This document shows, piece after piece, positions 22,102 through 35,235 of a stretch of DNA of 64,000 bases. The notes beneath the pieces were generated by a model. It ran no database searches and had not been told where the DNA came from. It worked only from the letters and a program-made list of their open reading frames with translations. Origin of the DNA: Puccinia triticina (lineage: Eukaryota; Basidiomycota; Pucciniomycetes; Pucciniales; Pucciniaceae); NCBI RefSeq assembly GCF_026914185.1, contig NC_070575.1, forward strand, positions 310,001 to 374,000. Direction: 5' to 3'. The translations under genes and the position numbers were made by a program. Within the stretch, counting starts at the first letter, position 1. Each line of letters starts with the position of its first letter.

Positions 22102-23900
22102 TCAGTCAGATTTCTCGTGGTGAGTTTCGAGGGGCGATGAGGCGACATCGTCCGTAGGTGAACTCATGAGGACCAAGGATTCCGCTTCGGATTCAACTTT
22201 ATTCAACTTGTCGACCTCTTCCTTAAGGTTATTCAGCTCCTTTTCAAACCTCCGACCGAACACTTCCATGTAAAACGCTGTTTCGTATATTCCCATTTAT
22301 TGTTAGGTTCAGGATGTTGTCAATAAGAGTAAGAGGGTTTGAGGGAAGATGTCGGAGGAAAACTTACAGGCGCCATTCCATACAGAAACCGAAAACATTA
22401 ACCATAAGAATAAACCGGATAAAACCTTGGATTGATAGAACCACAAGAGGGCCGGTAGCATTGTTACGATGGTGTAGATGTATTGAGCGATCATGAACCC
22501 ATTTGCTCTCCAAGAAGGTCTGACGCTTCTTAGCAGTTTTGAAATCAAGCCGGTTTTGGAGTTCAACAGATAGGTGAACGACGTCGGTCTTCCTTCCTTC
22601 GAAATCTTTTGCGCTCTAGCGATAATCACGAATCTGTAGTACATCGTTTGCCAGACGATATAGATCGTCGAGCAGATAGTTAGAGTTTTTGGTAGCGATA
22701 TGGTGTCTAATTCTTTGAGTGCTGGAAATCGTTCTGGTGCATTGGGATAGAAGTGCCTGATGACTGTGAATACCAAAGCCGGATATCTTTAAAGGAGACA
22801 GAGTAACTTTTAGTCTTCGCTTTCTCAGAGGGAGCAAGTTATCGTGTCGGCTTCGAAAGATTACTGACATATGAATGAACAAGGATGTGACTTTTTCAAC
22901 TGAATGAAATACCAGTGAATTCCTCCAAGTCGCAATGGCGATTGCGGAGGGACCATGAGCTAATCCATAGCAAGCTTGGAAGAGGATCGTGTTTGAAGGC
23001 CAGATCCATAAGAATATCAAACATAACCCATTGATCACATAACAGATGTCGAAGAGGAAATAGTGATAGGCTAGTTTTCGATATGTGTAAACCCGGAGTG
23101 GCAAACTAATTATAGACGAAAATCAGTTATTCAATCAGTTGAATTTCTTTCAGAGACACTCAACTAGTAGGCTGCCTGTAAGGTATAGGACAATGGGATC
23201 AACTCAGGCCAAAATGCCAAGAGGAGAGCGGTGATTAAGACGTTTTGAACCCCAATGAAGAATGAAGTTTTCTCTCTCAAGGAGACCGCTGCAAACAAAT
23301 GTACCTGACAGGTAAGCCTTTCCGTTATATAATTCTTACACAATTAAATTTTTGAATTCCACTCAACTCTTCGAGTCGTTCCAACGAGTCTGAATTCGTT
23401 CTCGCCTGATCTTGATCTTCTCGACGAATTCCTTGAGCTCTCTTTCAGCAAACTCTCTCAGCTCTCGCTCGGTTTGAGCCCTGAAAGGTTTTCCACCCGA
23501 GCTGGTTTCGATTCCTGAAATGCATTTTGAAAAAATAAGGACTCGGTTGTTAGCCTCCTCGAAGGTTAAGGATATTAGTGATTCAAATTTGGACTCAACC
23601 AGTCTTGTGGTCATCGCTTGAGGAGTGGTTCTTTCTGACGTTGATTTTAGACTCGATTGCCTGGTGAGCCTTGGTCAACCATTCGTCAGTCAATGGCTTA
23701 GCCCTGGTCTCCCATTCGACCTTGATAGGGTCGATCGTCCTTCGCTTGAAGAGGTCGATGTGTGAATCAATGAAGACGAGGAGGTCGTAGAACGGTAATC
23801 CATCTCCGAATAGGTCCTCCTTCCAGTTGCTAAGGTAGTCCGGCGTATGGTTGAAGCGTGGTCTGGGCTCGATGTCCGTCGGCTTGCTCGGTGAGTTCAT
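22102..23900 (-). CDS. GPC1: GPC1-like glycerophosphocholine acyltransferase (DUF2838 family)
   Basis: Family role: acylates glycerophosphocholine to lysophosphatidylcholine, allowing phosphatidylcholine to be rebuilt in the ER membrane. The diagnostic part is at 23105-22860: YHYFLFDICYVINGLCL, then ACYGLAHGPSAIAIATWRNS and LVFHSVEKVTSLFIH, which match the conserved DUF2838 core. Further membrane segments follow (IYIVWQTMYYRF, FMIAQYIYTIVTMLPALLWFY, LFLWLMFSVSVWNGA). A clean intron joins WNGA to SFYMEVFGRRFEKEL, the family's C-terminal motif, which is followed by a coiled-coil-like acidic tail. At least six exons are inferred. N-terminal extension: an open frame reaches 24017 but begins with GTG, so the first in-frame ATG at 23900 is used; an upstream exon is possible. 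Confidence 0.85.
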
Positions 23901-24299
23901 CTCTGGCTCACTCGGGCTGTGAACGACTTCTTTTGTCTTGTTTCCCGATCGAATTAAGTTATCTTCTTCTGCACATTGTCTGTTCGAACAAGGGGATTGT
24001 TGCTGACGTTGGTCCACATTGGTTTTTTACCTAATGCATCTCCAATGGGGAAGAAGGTTGTCCATCCGAACTGGCTGTACCACCGGGGGAGTCCCCGAGT
24101 CCCGACAGTAACCACGTGTTACATCTCCACTACACACCATGTGACAGTGTCTCCGGGCATCTGCTCTTTCCCCCGTTGGTTGCGTGATAGGAGCATCCAC
24201 TTTTTTTTATCCGCATCAGTTGCGTTTGATGTGAGGATTATTCCCCCGAAAACTGGTATTTCAATCAGACTTCACTTGAATTCACCATTTATCACGCTT

Positions 24300-25770
24300 G
24301 TTAATTTCAAGAAACTGCCCAAAAAGTGATAATTTGCCTCTTTCTGGGCTCCTTACACCAAAAAGAATGCCATTTGGTATGCAATGGTACCAAATAGTTC
24401 TGTGTGAAAATATATATTAGACTGAATAGCTTTGAAATGAATGTTCCCAGTGGAGGACTTCCTGTCACCTTTGAATAAATCTGGAATTTCAGATTTTGCA
24501 GGGGAATCTGAACTTTGGAACTCTGGATCACTTTGGGGATCTTTGGGGACCTAGATTTCCCTGTGAAATCTGAAATCTGGCGGCTCAGATATGGATTTCC
24601 AGATTGACAGGAAGTCCTCTAGTGAATTAAAAAACCATTTCCGCAAAACAGGTGAGATGTGTTATTTTTGGGGGTTTTACATGCACAGCAGGCACCAAAA
24701 AGGGTGAAATGTGAAATACAATGCTATCTGCAAAGAGTTCTTCTTGGAATTCTTCAAGAATTGCTGTGTTTTTTTGTGGCTTGCATCATTCATTGAGGGT
24801 GAAATTCCTACAAAACAGGTTAAATTTGCTATTTTGGGTTTTACATGCACATCAGGGGGAAAGAGGGTGCCATGTGAAATCCAATGATGCAAATAGTTGA
24901 CTCTTGAAATGATACAAAAAATTGTAGAGTTTTTGACTGGAGATCCCAAAAAGGGGGCGGTGAATTGGCAATGACATGTAGGACAGTAAGAAAAGGGTTT
25001 CTCACTGGATCAGCTCAATGGGCGGAAAAAGAAGGAGGAGAACCAACAGAGATTGATTTCTTGTAATGGGCTAACTATAAATAGAATATGTACAAGCATC
25101 AATCTATGGTTGAGAATAAAATTGAATAAAATGATAATGAATATGGAACTTCTCAGCTCATTCTGACATGTCAAAAGGTACTATCACAGCAGAGAGTGCG
25201 CACACAAGAGGATAAGCAATAATATGGAAAGCTGATAATATAATAATGAGGGATCAAGTTCTACAAGATATTAATAAATCATACATGACCACAATCAGAG
25301 ACAGACCATAGTGGATGGGGACTCATAAGTGTTTGATATATTTGATCTGAAAGCAAGTACATAGAGGAGGATAAAAGGTGTGGCATGGTGAGAGGAGAAA
25401 GTGAAGGGATTTTAGGGATGAGAGGAAAGACAGAATTCCAACAAAAATGTTGTTATTTTCTTGTGGTTTTCATCATTCAGTGAGGGTGGAATTCCAGCAA
25501 AACAGGTGAAAAGTGCTAATTTTGGGGGGTTTTAGGTGCACATCAGGGGCCAAAAAGGATGGGCAAACTTTGGTGTGCACACCATAAATTTGCCCTGTTT
25601 ATGATGTATAACGGTGCCTCCAAACAGGGCCTTAATTTTTGGTGAAAAGGAGTATTTTTCTCTGGGCCATTACTGCCATGTGGACTGGTGGTGATTATGA
25701 TGGGTGTGTTAGTTTAGGATGTATGAGGGCATCTAGAGATCTCTAAATGCCCATGGGAAGTCCTCCAATG
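24300..25770. repeat. cluster of diverged direct repeats of about 90 bp
   Basis: Segments near 24635-24710, 24775-24870 and 25440-25560 share GCAAAACAGGTGA, TTTTGGG(GG)TTTTA and TGCACA(T/G)CAGG followed by CCAAAAAGG. A weaker copy may lie at 24310-24390. GGGAAGTCCTCCAATGA at about 25754 is a lone terminus of the GGAGGACTT MITE family. No gene is recognised here. Confidence 0.55.
24452..24620. mobile_element. 169-bp MITE, GGAGGACTTCC family, 3-bp target duplication
   Basis: Ends GGAGGACTTCCTGTC and its inverse, flanked by AGT on both sides (24449-24451 and 24621-24623). The interior has CAGATTT/AAATCTG inverted motifs and GATTTCCCTG shared with the copies at 46544 and 46999. Non-coding. Confidence 0.8.
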
Positions 25771-27064
25771 AAGTGGGCACATGTCAGTCACAGAAAAGGA
25801 CTTCAAGGGGGAAGAAACTCCATGGTGTTGTGCCTCTTCTATTCCTGCAAAACATTATTGCCCAGTGAGAAATGGCGCGTCCAGAAAGAGTGTCATTTTT
25901 CTAATTCACTACTGCCGCGGGGTGCGAGAGAACGCTGCTCCCTGGGCAGGAGCTGTCTCACTGGCGGAGCACATTGTTGTGTGCTCGGGCCCAGATGCCG
26001 AAGAGACTTGCCAGAGTCTGGAGATCGGCTCGCGCCATTCTTCGGCGCCCGAAACTTACAAAAATAGTGGTGGTGACACTCCGCCATGGCAAGCCATCCA
26101 TTTTCGGCATCCGGATTTCTGCTGGGTGCATGCATGCACCTCTTGGCAGTGCTCAACACGTCCAACTCGAACACCCAGCACACAGGAAACTGTCCTGAGC
26201 TTGCAGGGTCCAGTTGCCACCTCCCGCGACGAAGCTTAATCTGAAGAAGAAGGCGAATATGTACAATATCCGCTACAATACATCGACATCCCCTCGTTCA
26301 TTCGAGACATCGACTGGGAGGCTCGCCTATCGATGGCAGGGTCGATCGTCCGTAGCAGCATCGATTACCAAGTCGAAGGCCGCATGAATGACGATGTACC
26401 ATTCCAGCCATCTCCCTTCCTAGTCTTCCTGCGCCAGGATAAGTAAGTATGTATTCAGCCCGCCTGTCTTCGTGCTCTTCACTCAGACAATCTCTTCACA
26501 TCCTAAACCCACGACTGCATGCCGCATGAACTCTAGTCCGTCCTGCCCTTCCTCAGCCTGTCACGAACAGTCGCTGGCCAGCCTCACTCACATCAACACC
26601 TCCTCCAATAGGCAGCTAGAAACAGAAAATAACATTCACTAGCAATACTCGCCGTCCCTCGTACCGCCAACCCCAAGCTGATCTACCCAAGAACTTCCTC
26701 GAGCTAATCAAACAAGAAAAATAAGGAACAAAGGAGACAAGCCGCATATATTTAAATTCAAGAATAAGTGCGACCCATTATCAATCTGTTTCGTCTGGTG
26801 ACGGAAGAACTCTCATCGGTCTGTACGTACCTGTCCGCAAGATCAAATCCCTGTCAACCCACCAATTCCACTCGAGACTGGGTGAAGAGAAAAACCCCTG
26901 ACCAACGCTTTTGGGAATCAGGCCACCCCATCTGTTCTGGCTGACAGGTCTTTCGTTCGAAGCTCACTCACCCATCCAGATTGCAATCAAGAAGACGGAC
27001 AATCGAGGAAAGCCTTCATCCCAATCTGGCCACCTCATCACCAGGCCCCGCTCGCCTCGTGCAT
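25771..27064. other. upstream of TRK; possible orphan exon near 26238-26443
   Basis: Most of this stretch shows no recognisable gene. At 26238-26443 a plus-strand open segment (containing PLQYIDIPSFIRDIDWEARL) ends at a good donor, AATAAGTAAG|TATG-like sequence, so it could be an exon of an unrecognised gene or a remnant. The promoter and 5' UTR of TRK should lie at the right end. Confidence 0.3.
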
Positions 27065-30000
27065 ATGCAAAAAAACCGGCCGGAGGATGCGTTCAACCAA
27101 GGCGACACGCAAGACCTCCGGGGCCGCCCTATGACACCCCTCACCGATGATGCGATCCAGCTGGCTAACTCATCCCATCAGATGCCATCCAGCCCCCCCA
27201 GTAGTATACTGCCACCCATAAACCTGCGAGCACGGAGTCATAGATCACGCCGGACCATCTTTCGCCGTTTCTCTTCCCGGAGGACCTTTCGCTGGCTCCG
27301 AAGGTGGATCGGCTGCGACCTTAACTTCTACAGATGCCATCTCCTCGCCTTTATCTTCATCCCTTTCATCTTCGCCATCATCTTTTATCTCGCCCACACC
27401 CTCAACCAGCCTGAAGTGGAGAAACCGGCGTTTATTGACTGCTTATTCATGTGTCATAGTGCAATGACGTATGTCTTTCGTCTTCTCTTCTTTCTGTTTA
27501 CTCGCACTCGAATCGCTGGACTGGCAATTGTATCAATCCAATCGTCTGCAGTGTACAATCTTTTTGAGAGTCTCCTAACTTTGGTATTCTCCCATTTCCT
27601 TCGCTTTGATACAATAATGAAAAAAAAAAACAGTATGACCGGGTTGAACACTATCATGCTGTCATCAATAAATCGCTTCCAACAGGCTCTACTCTACATC
27701 CTAATGTCCATTGGGAGCACCACGATGATTTCGATGATTATGATTTACATTCGGCTAAGGGCCTTCAAGGAGCGCTTCAAGGCGATCATTAACTCCAGCA
27801 CGCCTCTTACTATATCACATCCAATCCCGATCAACGGTACCCCTCCTCAGCTGAAGTTCCCGACAATAAGTTTGAGAGGGGATCCTGATCATGTGCCTGC
27901 TCTGGACAAATCACGATCTGTCTCGGCAGAGGAAGCACAGAAGTTAGAATCACAATGTATTGCGTCTTTCGCGGACCCCGATCTAATGGAGTCTCTTCCA
28001 ACCCACCCGTTGACTCGAGCGGAGGATAGAATCGAGCACCTTGCGCCCAACTTGCCTTCCCCGACGGCCCATCTAGAATCTCTTCAACACCCGAGTCCAG
28101 GTGCCGTGCCAGTGGTGGAATCGCCGGAGCCCTCGCCAGCTTCAGTGCGGCGTCCAAACCGGACGGGCGAATTCGTTCGAAGGCCAATCCTCCTGCGGAG
28201 GAACAGCGACGGCGGAGTGGTCGGAGCACGCTCGTCAGCCTCAGATATCGAGCCTCATTTGGACTCTTCCCTGAGATCGAACCCCTTACTGTCCATCTTG
28301 AAGTCCAGCCCCCTCATCTTGGACAACTTGCTATCTCATCATCTCACCTTTGAGAAATCTACGCGCCAAAATACTCGAGCCAACAGGAGCAGAGACTTGT
28401 TCCCCCGCTCGACAACTCTAGGTACGCAGCCCTTGTCTCGAAATATCTAACACCGCCATGAATATTTATACTCGATTATTGCAGACCAAGCTTCAAGCTT
28501 CCCACGAAACCGTGTTTCTCAATCACAATCAAGGGACCGCAGTCTTACCTTCGCCCTCCAGCGGACCCCCGCCAACAGTGACCATCACGCTGTAGCAGAT
28601 AGGGGTCGGCCGACACTCCGCGGACTGATGGCTGACGACATTCAAGTGTCTCCTTTCTCGCACATTGACACCCTTCATCCCCAAAGACATGACCATCATA
28701 CACTCCTACCCGGTCAACTGGGATGGATTGCCGGGATGGAGCCCGAGTCGGCAGGCCCACAAACAGAGGCGCAAACGTTCCAGCAGTGGAAGATGGGCGG
28801 GGTTTCACGTGGAGAGGCTCCAGAGCATGACTCGGATGGCTTGAGGCGTCGGCCCAAGCCGGCTAGGTCAACCTCAGGTATCATCATCTTCCATTCGTCT
28901 CACCCCCCAGCCCGAAATTTTCAATAACTTGATCCAGAAACTGATCCCCTTACCCATCCAACAATTAATCAGCGGTCCAAGGTACTCATCATCATCGTGG
29001 ACAATCGGGCTCAGTCCCAGCCGGCAGCCACCGACACCGTCCTAGTCAACACTCAATCTCCGGCCATAGCGCACTGGGACCCACGTGTCGGAGGCGGTCC
29101 TCCTTCGTCGGTCTGCCCCGGACATCTTCCACGACCGACTTTGGGGGGTTCCCGAACCCCGCCTTCGTCCTGCTCAAGCGACTCGGGAAGGCCCTCCGCC
29201 CGGCTCAGAACTCCCAGCACTCCCTCAAATTCGTTCGCACTTCCAGTCTCGCCGCCCCCGCATTTGACCAGAATGAAAGACACAAGCTCGCCGAGTGGCT
29301 CTTCGGTCGCGGCGCTGGAATGATCTCAGAGCGGATTCGAGACGTTAAAACGGTCTCTTACATCAAGTTTAACGTGCGTTCCAGTCTGTGCTTCATTGTC
29401 AATACATCAGTTGCGAGATTGCTTGTGTTTCCGGAATCCTTTTTTCAAACCCCAGCTACTTCAACTTCAGCCACAAGCCCCCTGCATTTCTGTACAGCTC
29501 AAGGGTACAGGGCAGTAGGGGCCCGGCTGGCTTGCTCATCACGCTCCCAGGCTACGGGGCGGCGCCAACGGTGCCACTCTCAAAAGCTCAAAGTTAGAAA
29601 TGGAGAAGTTAGCATGGACATCCAAAGGATATTCCTCTATTTCCATGGCTATACGGGAGGCCCCACAAGTGGCTGAAGTCAGGCTGGCGTTTGAAAAACA
29701 GCAATCGGGAAACGCAAGCTTTCTCGGAACTGCTGTAAAGATAGCCACGTCCTAAATGGCAGCTGGGGCCGTTCACTATACTTAGCTTTTCCTTATTTTC
29801 AACAGGCCATTGTGGGTCGCAATTCGAACTTTCTGACGTTAACGTCAGCCCAAGAAGAGGAACTAGGAGGTCTAGAGTACCGAGCCCTATCGATGCTATT
29901 GAAGGTGGTCATTGGCTACTGGACCATTTTCCAACTCATGGCCATCCTGATCCTGATTCCGTACCTGGAAACACCAAGGGGCAACAGGCGGTTTTCTGAA

Positions 30001-31991
30001 GTGTTTGACGGGCCTGGGGGAACGGACAGGGTGTGGTATGCCATATGGATCACCTGCTCGGCCTTCACCAATGGAGGAATGAGGTAAGTGCTACTTGCTT
30101 GAGCACGTTTGAGCCGAGGTTGACCAAAGATGTGGTGTTGCAGTTTGATCGATGCTGGCTTCACAGTCTTCCACGGGGGTTATCTCTTGATGCTGGTCTG
30201 TTCAGCCTTGATTGTTGCGGGGAATACTGGATACCCGATTATCCTTAGAGCGATCATCTGGACGCTCTCAAAAATCTGCCCAGAGAGTACCCCAGAAGAA
30301 CACAAAAAAGTCGGCGGAGGGAAAAAAGAGGTGCTTAATTTCTTGCTAGACCATCCACGGCGGTTAGCAACATTTCACCTCCATCTGAAGCTAACAGTGA
30401 AACTGACCTGAACGCTTGCAACACAGATGCTTTGTTTATCTGTTCCCCTCCCGGCAAACTTGGTATCTCTTCTTCATCCTCCTTCTCTTAACATTTATCG
30501 ATTGGTTCTTCTTCCTAATCTTGGATATCGGCAATCCCAAAATTGAATCCATCCCGATTGGTACAGTGAGTCAATCTTAGCGGGACTTATTCTCCTTTCA
30601 GCCCTCATGATATTGCACATCTTTCTGATTTTAGTCTGTTTAAAGAGGATTATCGTCGGTCTACTCCAATCCCTGTCAGTTCGAGCAGCAGGGTTCTCAA
30701 CAATTGCCCTCGGGGATCTGGCGCCTGCCGTCCAAGTCTTGTTCACAATCATGGTATGTATCCTATTTCTTCATGGATGTCACGGCGACCATCGCACCCA
30801 TTTTGTTTTCTTCATTATCAGATGTACATTGCCGTTTACCCTATCGCAATCTCCATTCGAGCAACCAATGTGTATGAGGAGCGATCACTAGGAATTTTTC
30901 ATGTGGAGGATGAGCCCGACCAAGACAGCGACGATGAAGATGAGATGCGCGCACATGATAGAGGCAGAGACGGGCGCCGGACAGTCCCCTCCGAGCACCC
31001 GCTCAATCTAGACCATTTCCCACATTCCTTCTCCTCGGCACTTGATGAGACTCCTAACTCAAACACATCCCTGAGGAACAAGACGCAGAAACCAAGGCTC
31101 TCTCACTCTCATCGGTTCTCATCTAATCCCGATCGTCGCCATTCTCGTCTGGAAAGGAGCGAAAACACACATTCGTATGACCGGCAGGCTGATTGCGACA
31201 GTCGGAATAGCACCCCGAGTTATCTGGCCCTCCATATTCGCAAGCAGTTGGCCTTTGACATCTGGTTTGTCTCTATTTTTCTCCTTCTCCATTCTGTACT
31301 TTTTCATCTGCAAGGTAAGATGATAAGATCAATAGCGATTTTGGGAACTCGCATTTGATTATTTTTCCCTCCTGATTAAATTTGATCATAGGTGGCTTGC
31401 TCTCGCCGTCTGGTGCATCTGTATTGCAGAGAGGAGTAAAATTGTCACAGCTCAAGCTACCGACAGCGCCTCCTTTAGCATCTTTTCAATCATGTTCGAA
31501 GTCATTAGCGCGTCAGTTGACTTTGATTTTTTCAAAAAAATAGCTTCGATACTGGTGTTAATCTGGATGCTTTGGTTGAATGCTGATCTTAGTTATGGCA
31601 CGATTGGCTTGAGTGTCGGTCTGCCGGACTCGCCCACTTCCATGGTCGGCGGCTTTTCAAGCTTCAGTAAACTTGTTGTCATAGGTATGCGTTCATCAGC
31701 CTCTCACGCAAATTCTTTCGTCACTCTTGATTTTTTCTACTTCAAAATTTATTGATCGGGTTTTTTTATTTATCTGAAGCTGTGATGCTCAGAGGTAGAC
31801 ACAGAGGCTTACCAATTGCGATCGACCGAGCCGTGATCCTACCCTACGACAAATCCAAGCCAGACGACCAAGACCGTGCCGAAGAAGAAGAACTGGTCGA
31901 GGATGTCGAAGACCAGACCCCGTCGGAGGAACGTCCAGAGATCCAGGAGCGTATCTTCAATCAAAAACTTCCCGACCTCGAATCCCAATAA
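27065..31991 (+). CDS. TRK1: TRK-type potassium transporter
   Basis: Plasma-membrane K+ uptake protein of the SKT/Trk/HKT superfamily. The ATG at 27065 is the first in-frame ATG of an exon that also carries the first membrane segment (FYRCHLLAFIFIPFIFA). Four pore-loop repeats can be traced: AMTMTGLNT (joined across the 27469-27633 intron), SAFTNGGM followed by SLIDAG (about 30060-30160), SVRAAGFSTIALGD (about 30680) and SAYGTIGLSVGLP (joined across 31512-31592). Other hallmarks are VSYIKFNAIVGRNSNF, LGGLEYRAL, MYIAVYPIAISIRATNVYEERS and the conserved end. About 12 exons are inferred. A long Ser/Pro-rich cytoplasmic linker (about 27800-29300) separates repeats 1 and 2, as in fungal TRK proteins. 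One intron (29374-29805) is unusually long for this window. Confidence 0.92.
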
Positions 31992-33257
31992 ATACAAACC
32001 AAAAATCACGTGGTCCATCCCCCCCTGTTATGGGTATATTAATAAACGGCGACCTTATAGGAGGGTAGCTTCCTGTGTTCATAGACATCTTGCGGAATGA
32101 CAACAGAGCCACAATTTGCAGAAATCAGAGCTATTGCAAGCTCGGCATCTATCATCTACCTATATGACCTATTTCACTCTGCATCAACGCATCATCTTCC
32201 TTTTCATTCTCCCCCTTCGTCTTTCATCCGGGCTTTAGACTTGTATTTGCATATCCGTTCTCACCATTCCGTGTTATCTATCCTCATGCTCCATCGTTCA
32301 TATGCTTATAATCATCGCCCTATTTTTCTCTTTTCACTCACGCATGTTGTTCATCATTGCATTACTCTAATTATAGGATGACATGTCTTTCTTTCTTCGC
32401 ACAGAAATGTTGTCTATACATATATCTCAAAGCACATCATCACTTTTTGTCGGATTTCAAGTTTTTTTTTTGCAGTTTTTGGGCAAATTATTTTACGGAC
32501 CTACTTCGCGCAGCGGAAAAAACTTCTCGCGCACAGAGGCGACCTCAGGCCCCTGTGCGCGCATGCTGGAAATTTCCTCACGTACAGCAAAAGAAAGTGG
32601 AGGTTCCATGGGATTTATTTTTGAGAAATCACCCAGATTTCTCAGGGTAATCTGAGGCATCCTGTTGATGCAAAGAAACAAAATATGAAATCAAAAACTT
32701 ATTACGAGCAGGTTGACCCCGGCCGGTGTACTCGGAGGGATCCCTCCCGGTCAACAAACTATGGAGCGGAATACTTCCAACTTGGTAATGGTAGGAGTGG
32801 CGGAAAGAGCGAACTTAAAGTCCCTGCCTAAGCTTCTAAGTTCGCGGAAAGAGGAAGTTCATGGTCTCAGAGCTGGCGATTAACAACTGGACCGAACGAG
32901 AGAGATCTTGATTCCAACTCGTGCCGCAAGGAACGACCAGTCTGCCCCTGGAATACTAGGTTATCCCAGGTTCCTTGACCTGTTGGCGAAGGCAACACAG
33001 TCGGAGTCGCGATAGCAAACAAGTAGGCACCACTAAGCCTTTGGTGATTATGTCCTACATCATTGGGAAAATTATATAAAGACGGCCAAAAGTAACCTTA
33101 TCCTCGGTCGCCTTACCTCACACAAGACAACGCCTTCTTATCCACATCTGTTGATTACCCGTTGAACAGACCATCTTTCATTCATTGGAATACTCATTCT
33201 TTCCATCAGAGCCTTAATTTTATATCATATCCCACCAGCCGAAACTCTCTAGTCATC
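31992..33257. other. intergenic between TRK and the DPBB gene, no gene recognised
   Basis: Contains the 3' flank of TRK and the 5' region of the DPBB gene. A TATA-like ATTATATAAAG at about 33070 lies roughly 190 bp before the DPBB start codon and is a candidate core promoter. No other gene is supported. Confidence 0.45.
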
Positions 33258-34511
33258 ATGAAAAACTTTACCAAAGGAGAAGTCAAATCGACTTTCGTGT
33301 CTCTCGCATCGTGTTTAATACTCCTTCCCGCCATTTGCTGCTCAGGCAAAACTTCAGGCCATAAAATCAGTAAACAGCAATTACCCGTCCACTCCGAAGA
33401 TTGGATGATCCTCGGCAGCCATGGCCTAATGCTTACTCACTACCAAACCGGGCCTAAACAAGTCAATGGCATTCCGGTCATCTCTCGCAGGGACAGCGAT
33501 GTCCCCCTCTTCTCTTCTACCTTGACCGGCTTGACGAGTAGCCAAGAGGATTTCCTTGACTGGGACTCCGACCTCGTGGCGGACCTCAAGAGCGCACCTT
33601 TGCAAACCGCTACCTCTCGCGATGTCGTCACACGCAGTGGATTGGTCCATCTCACCCGGAACTCTCGAGGACAAGATGCGGTTCGAATTGAAGCTTCATC
33701 TCTGTTGAAGAAGCCCCTCACACTCTCCCCTTACACTTCTAACAAAACCGCCAAGCGATTCACACCAGTCAAGCGCTCCTCGTCGAAGCAAAAGCCGAAG
33801 AACCCCAAAGTCGATACCAAAGCCATCTCCAAAGCTAAAGGCTTGTCGGCACTATTAAACTCAAACCAACCACAACTAGATGTCATGAAGGGTGCAATCA
33901 TTCAAAGTGAGTCATTCTTTCTTGTAATGTTGTTCGCGACCTTTGTTAATCATTTCCGTTGCTTACGTATTTGCTTCTTTCCAACAGCAAAAATCACCTG
34001 GTACACCGGCCATGACTTATTGAATCCTTATTGCGCACAAAAATGTGAGGCTTGAATGATTTTTTAGCATGAGCATCGCGGTTTTCTGATTCCCTGTTCA
34101 ATCTCCGTCAAATTTGAGTATTCAGCCGGATGGACTCCTACCGACAGCTCCTTAATCATCGCTGTCACTCAAGAGTGGAAAATGAGACCCAAATGCGGGG
34201 ATTTCTTCGAGTTGGTGGTTGTCGACAAGCACGTTGGTCAAGTCGGGAAGTCCGTCATTGCCAGAGGTATGCTAGATCAATATGATTCAACCTATCACCT
34301 ATGAAATATAAATTGACCGCGTTTTCCTTGTTGTTCAGTTGTTGACCTCTGTGGAGGATGTGCACCACAGGTTGCTCATGCAGACTTAAGCAAAGCCGCT
34401 TTCACTCGCCTCTTCAACCTTGATGTCGGTGTTGTCTCTGGCCTCGCCATGCGGAAGGTCGCACCACCCAAAAAGTGGAACGTAGCTCTCTATGGTCCTC
34501 GGATACTCTAA
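33258..34511 (+). CDS. secreted RlpA-like double-psi beta-barrel (expansin-related) protein
   Basis: The ATG at 33258 opens a signal-peptide-like sequence (FVSLASCLILLPAICCSG), followed by about 190 residues of low-complexity, basic, Ser/Lys-rich linker (KRSSSKQKPKNPK). After an intron the domain begins with ITWYTGHDLLNPYCAQK, continues SGWTPTDSSLIIAVTQEW, CGDFFELVV, then VVDLCGGCAPQVAHADLS and FTRLFNLDVGVV. This is the usual RlpA-like DPBB pattern with paired cysteines and the HADLS aspartate. Three introns are inferred with clean GT/AG joins; the stop is at 34509-34511. Such proteins in fungi are extracellular and often linked to wall or plant-surface interaction; a barwin/kiwellin-like or effector role is inference only. 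Confidence 0.85.
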
Positions 34512-35049
34512 TACTTCTTTTTTATAATACCTGCTTTTTACCCTTGATTTGTTTCGAGCTGTTGATTTGTCTTGCTCTCTGACGCTCTTGTTGTTCTATG
34601 AAGAAGTGTGTTGAATTTAGTTTTTGAGTATTTTCCTTATCGCGTCACTCATACCCATTTGTTACAAATGATCCTGGCCATGTAAAAGACAGGTCCATCC
34701 CCCTCTGTGCGCACCACAAGGTGCCCACAAAAAACAATGTGCACACAGTTTTTTAGCCGGTGATTCAGGCTGATGACTGGTGCAAATCCATCATCAGGTT
34801 TATAGATTGGCCATTGGGAGGCATCAACCTTCCCAATTATCTTTATTCCGTTCATTGGGAGGACACAAACCTCTCAATCATAGGTTCATCAATAGGACAC
34901 AACGTTGAACAGCCCTCTTGATGACTGGTCTATTGCGGTCATAAAGGGAAGATGTTCCCCGCAATGACCAGTCAGACCGGTCATTGAGAGTATTCTACTA
35001 TTGAAAGGTTCTTGGCCTAGTGAGCGCTCATACATTGTACTTAGTGATA
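34512..35049. repeat. 3' flank with quasi-palindromic repeat cluster
   Basis: From about 34850 the sequence cycles through CATTGGGAGGACA, TTGATGACTGGTC, GCAATGACCAGTC and GGTCATTGAGAG, members of the palindromic family also seen at 2.5 kb, 37.2 kb and 58.3 kb. No gene recognised. Confidence 0.55.
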
Positions 35050-35233
35050 CAGTGACCCCGCCATGTAAGCATAAGGATGGTGGACAAAAATCCTATGCTT
35101 ACATCGCGGTATGCTTCTTATCGAGGTAAAATCCCAGCAAAACCAAGAGAATGGTCGCGGGAAATCTACATTTATGCTATGCTTACATCGTGATTATGCT
35201 TACATCGTGAATGCTTACATGGCGGGGTCACTG
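35050..35233. mobile_element. 184-bp Tc1/mariner-type MITE with TA duplication
   Basis: Terminal inverted repeats CAGTGACCCCGCCATGTAAG (35050 on) and the reverse complement ending at 35233, flanked by TA (35048-35049 and 35234-35235). Repeats of ATGCTTACATCG lie inside the right end. CAGTG termini with TA targets are typical of pogo/Fot1-like elements. Non-coding. Confidence 0.9.
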
Positions 35234-35235
35234 TA

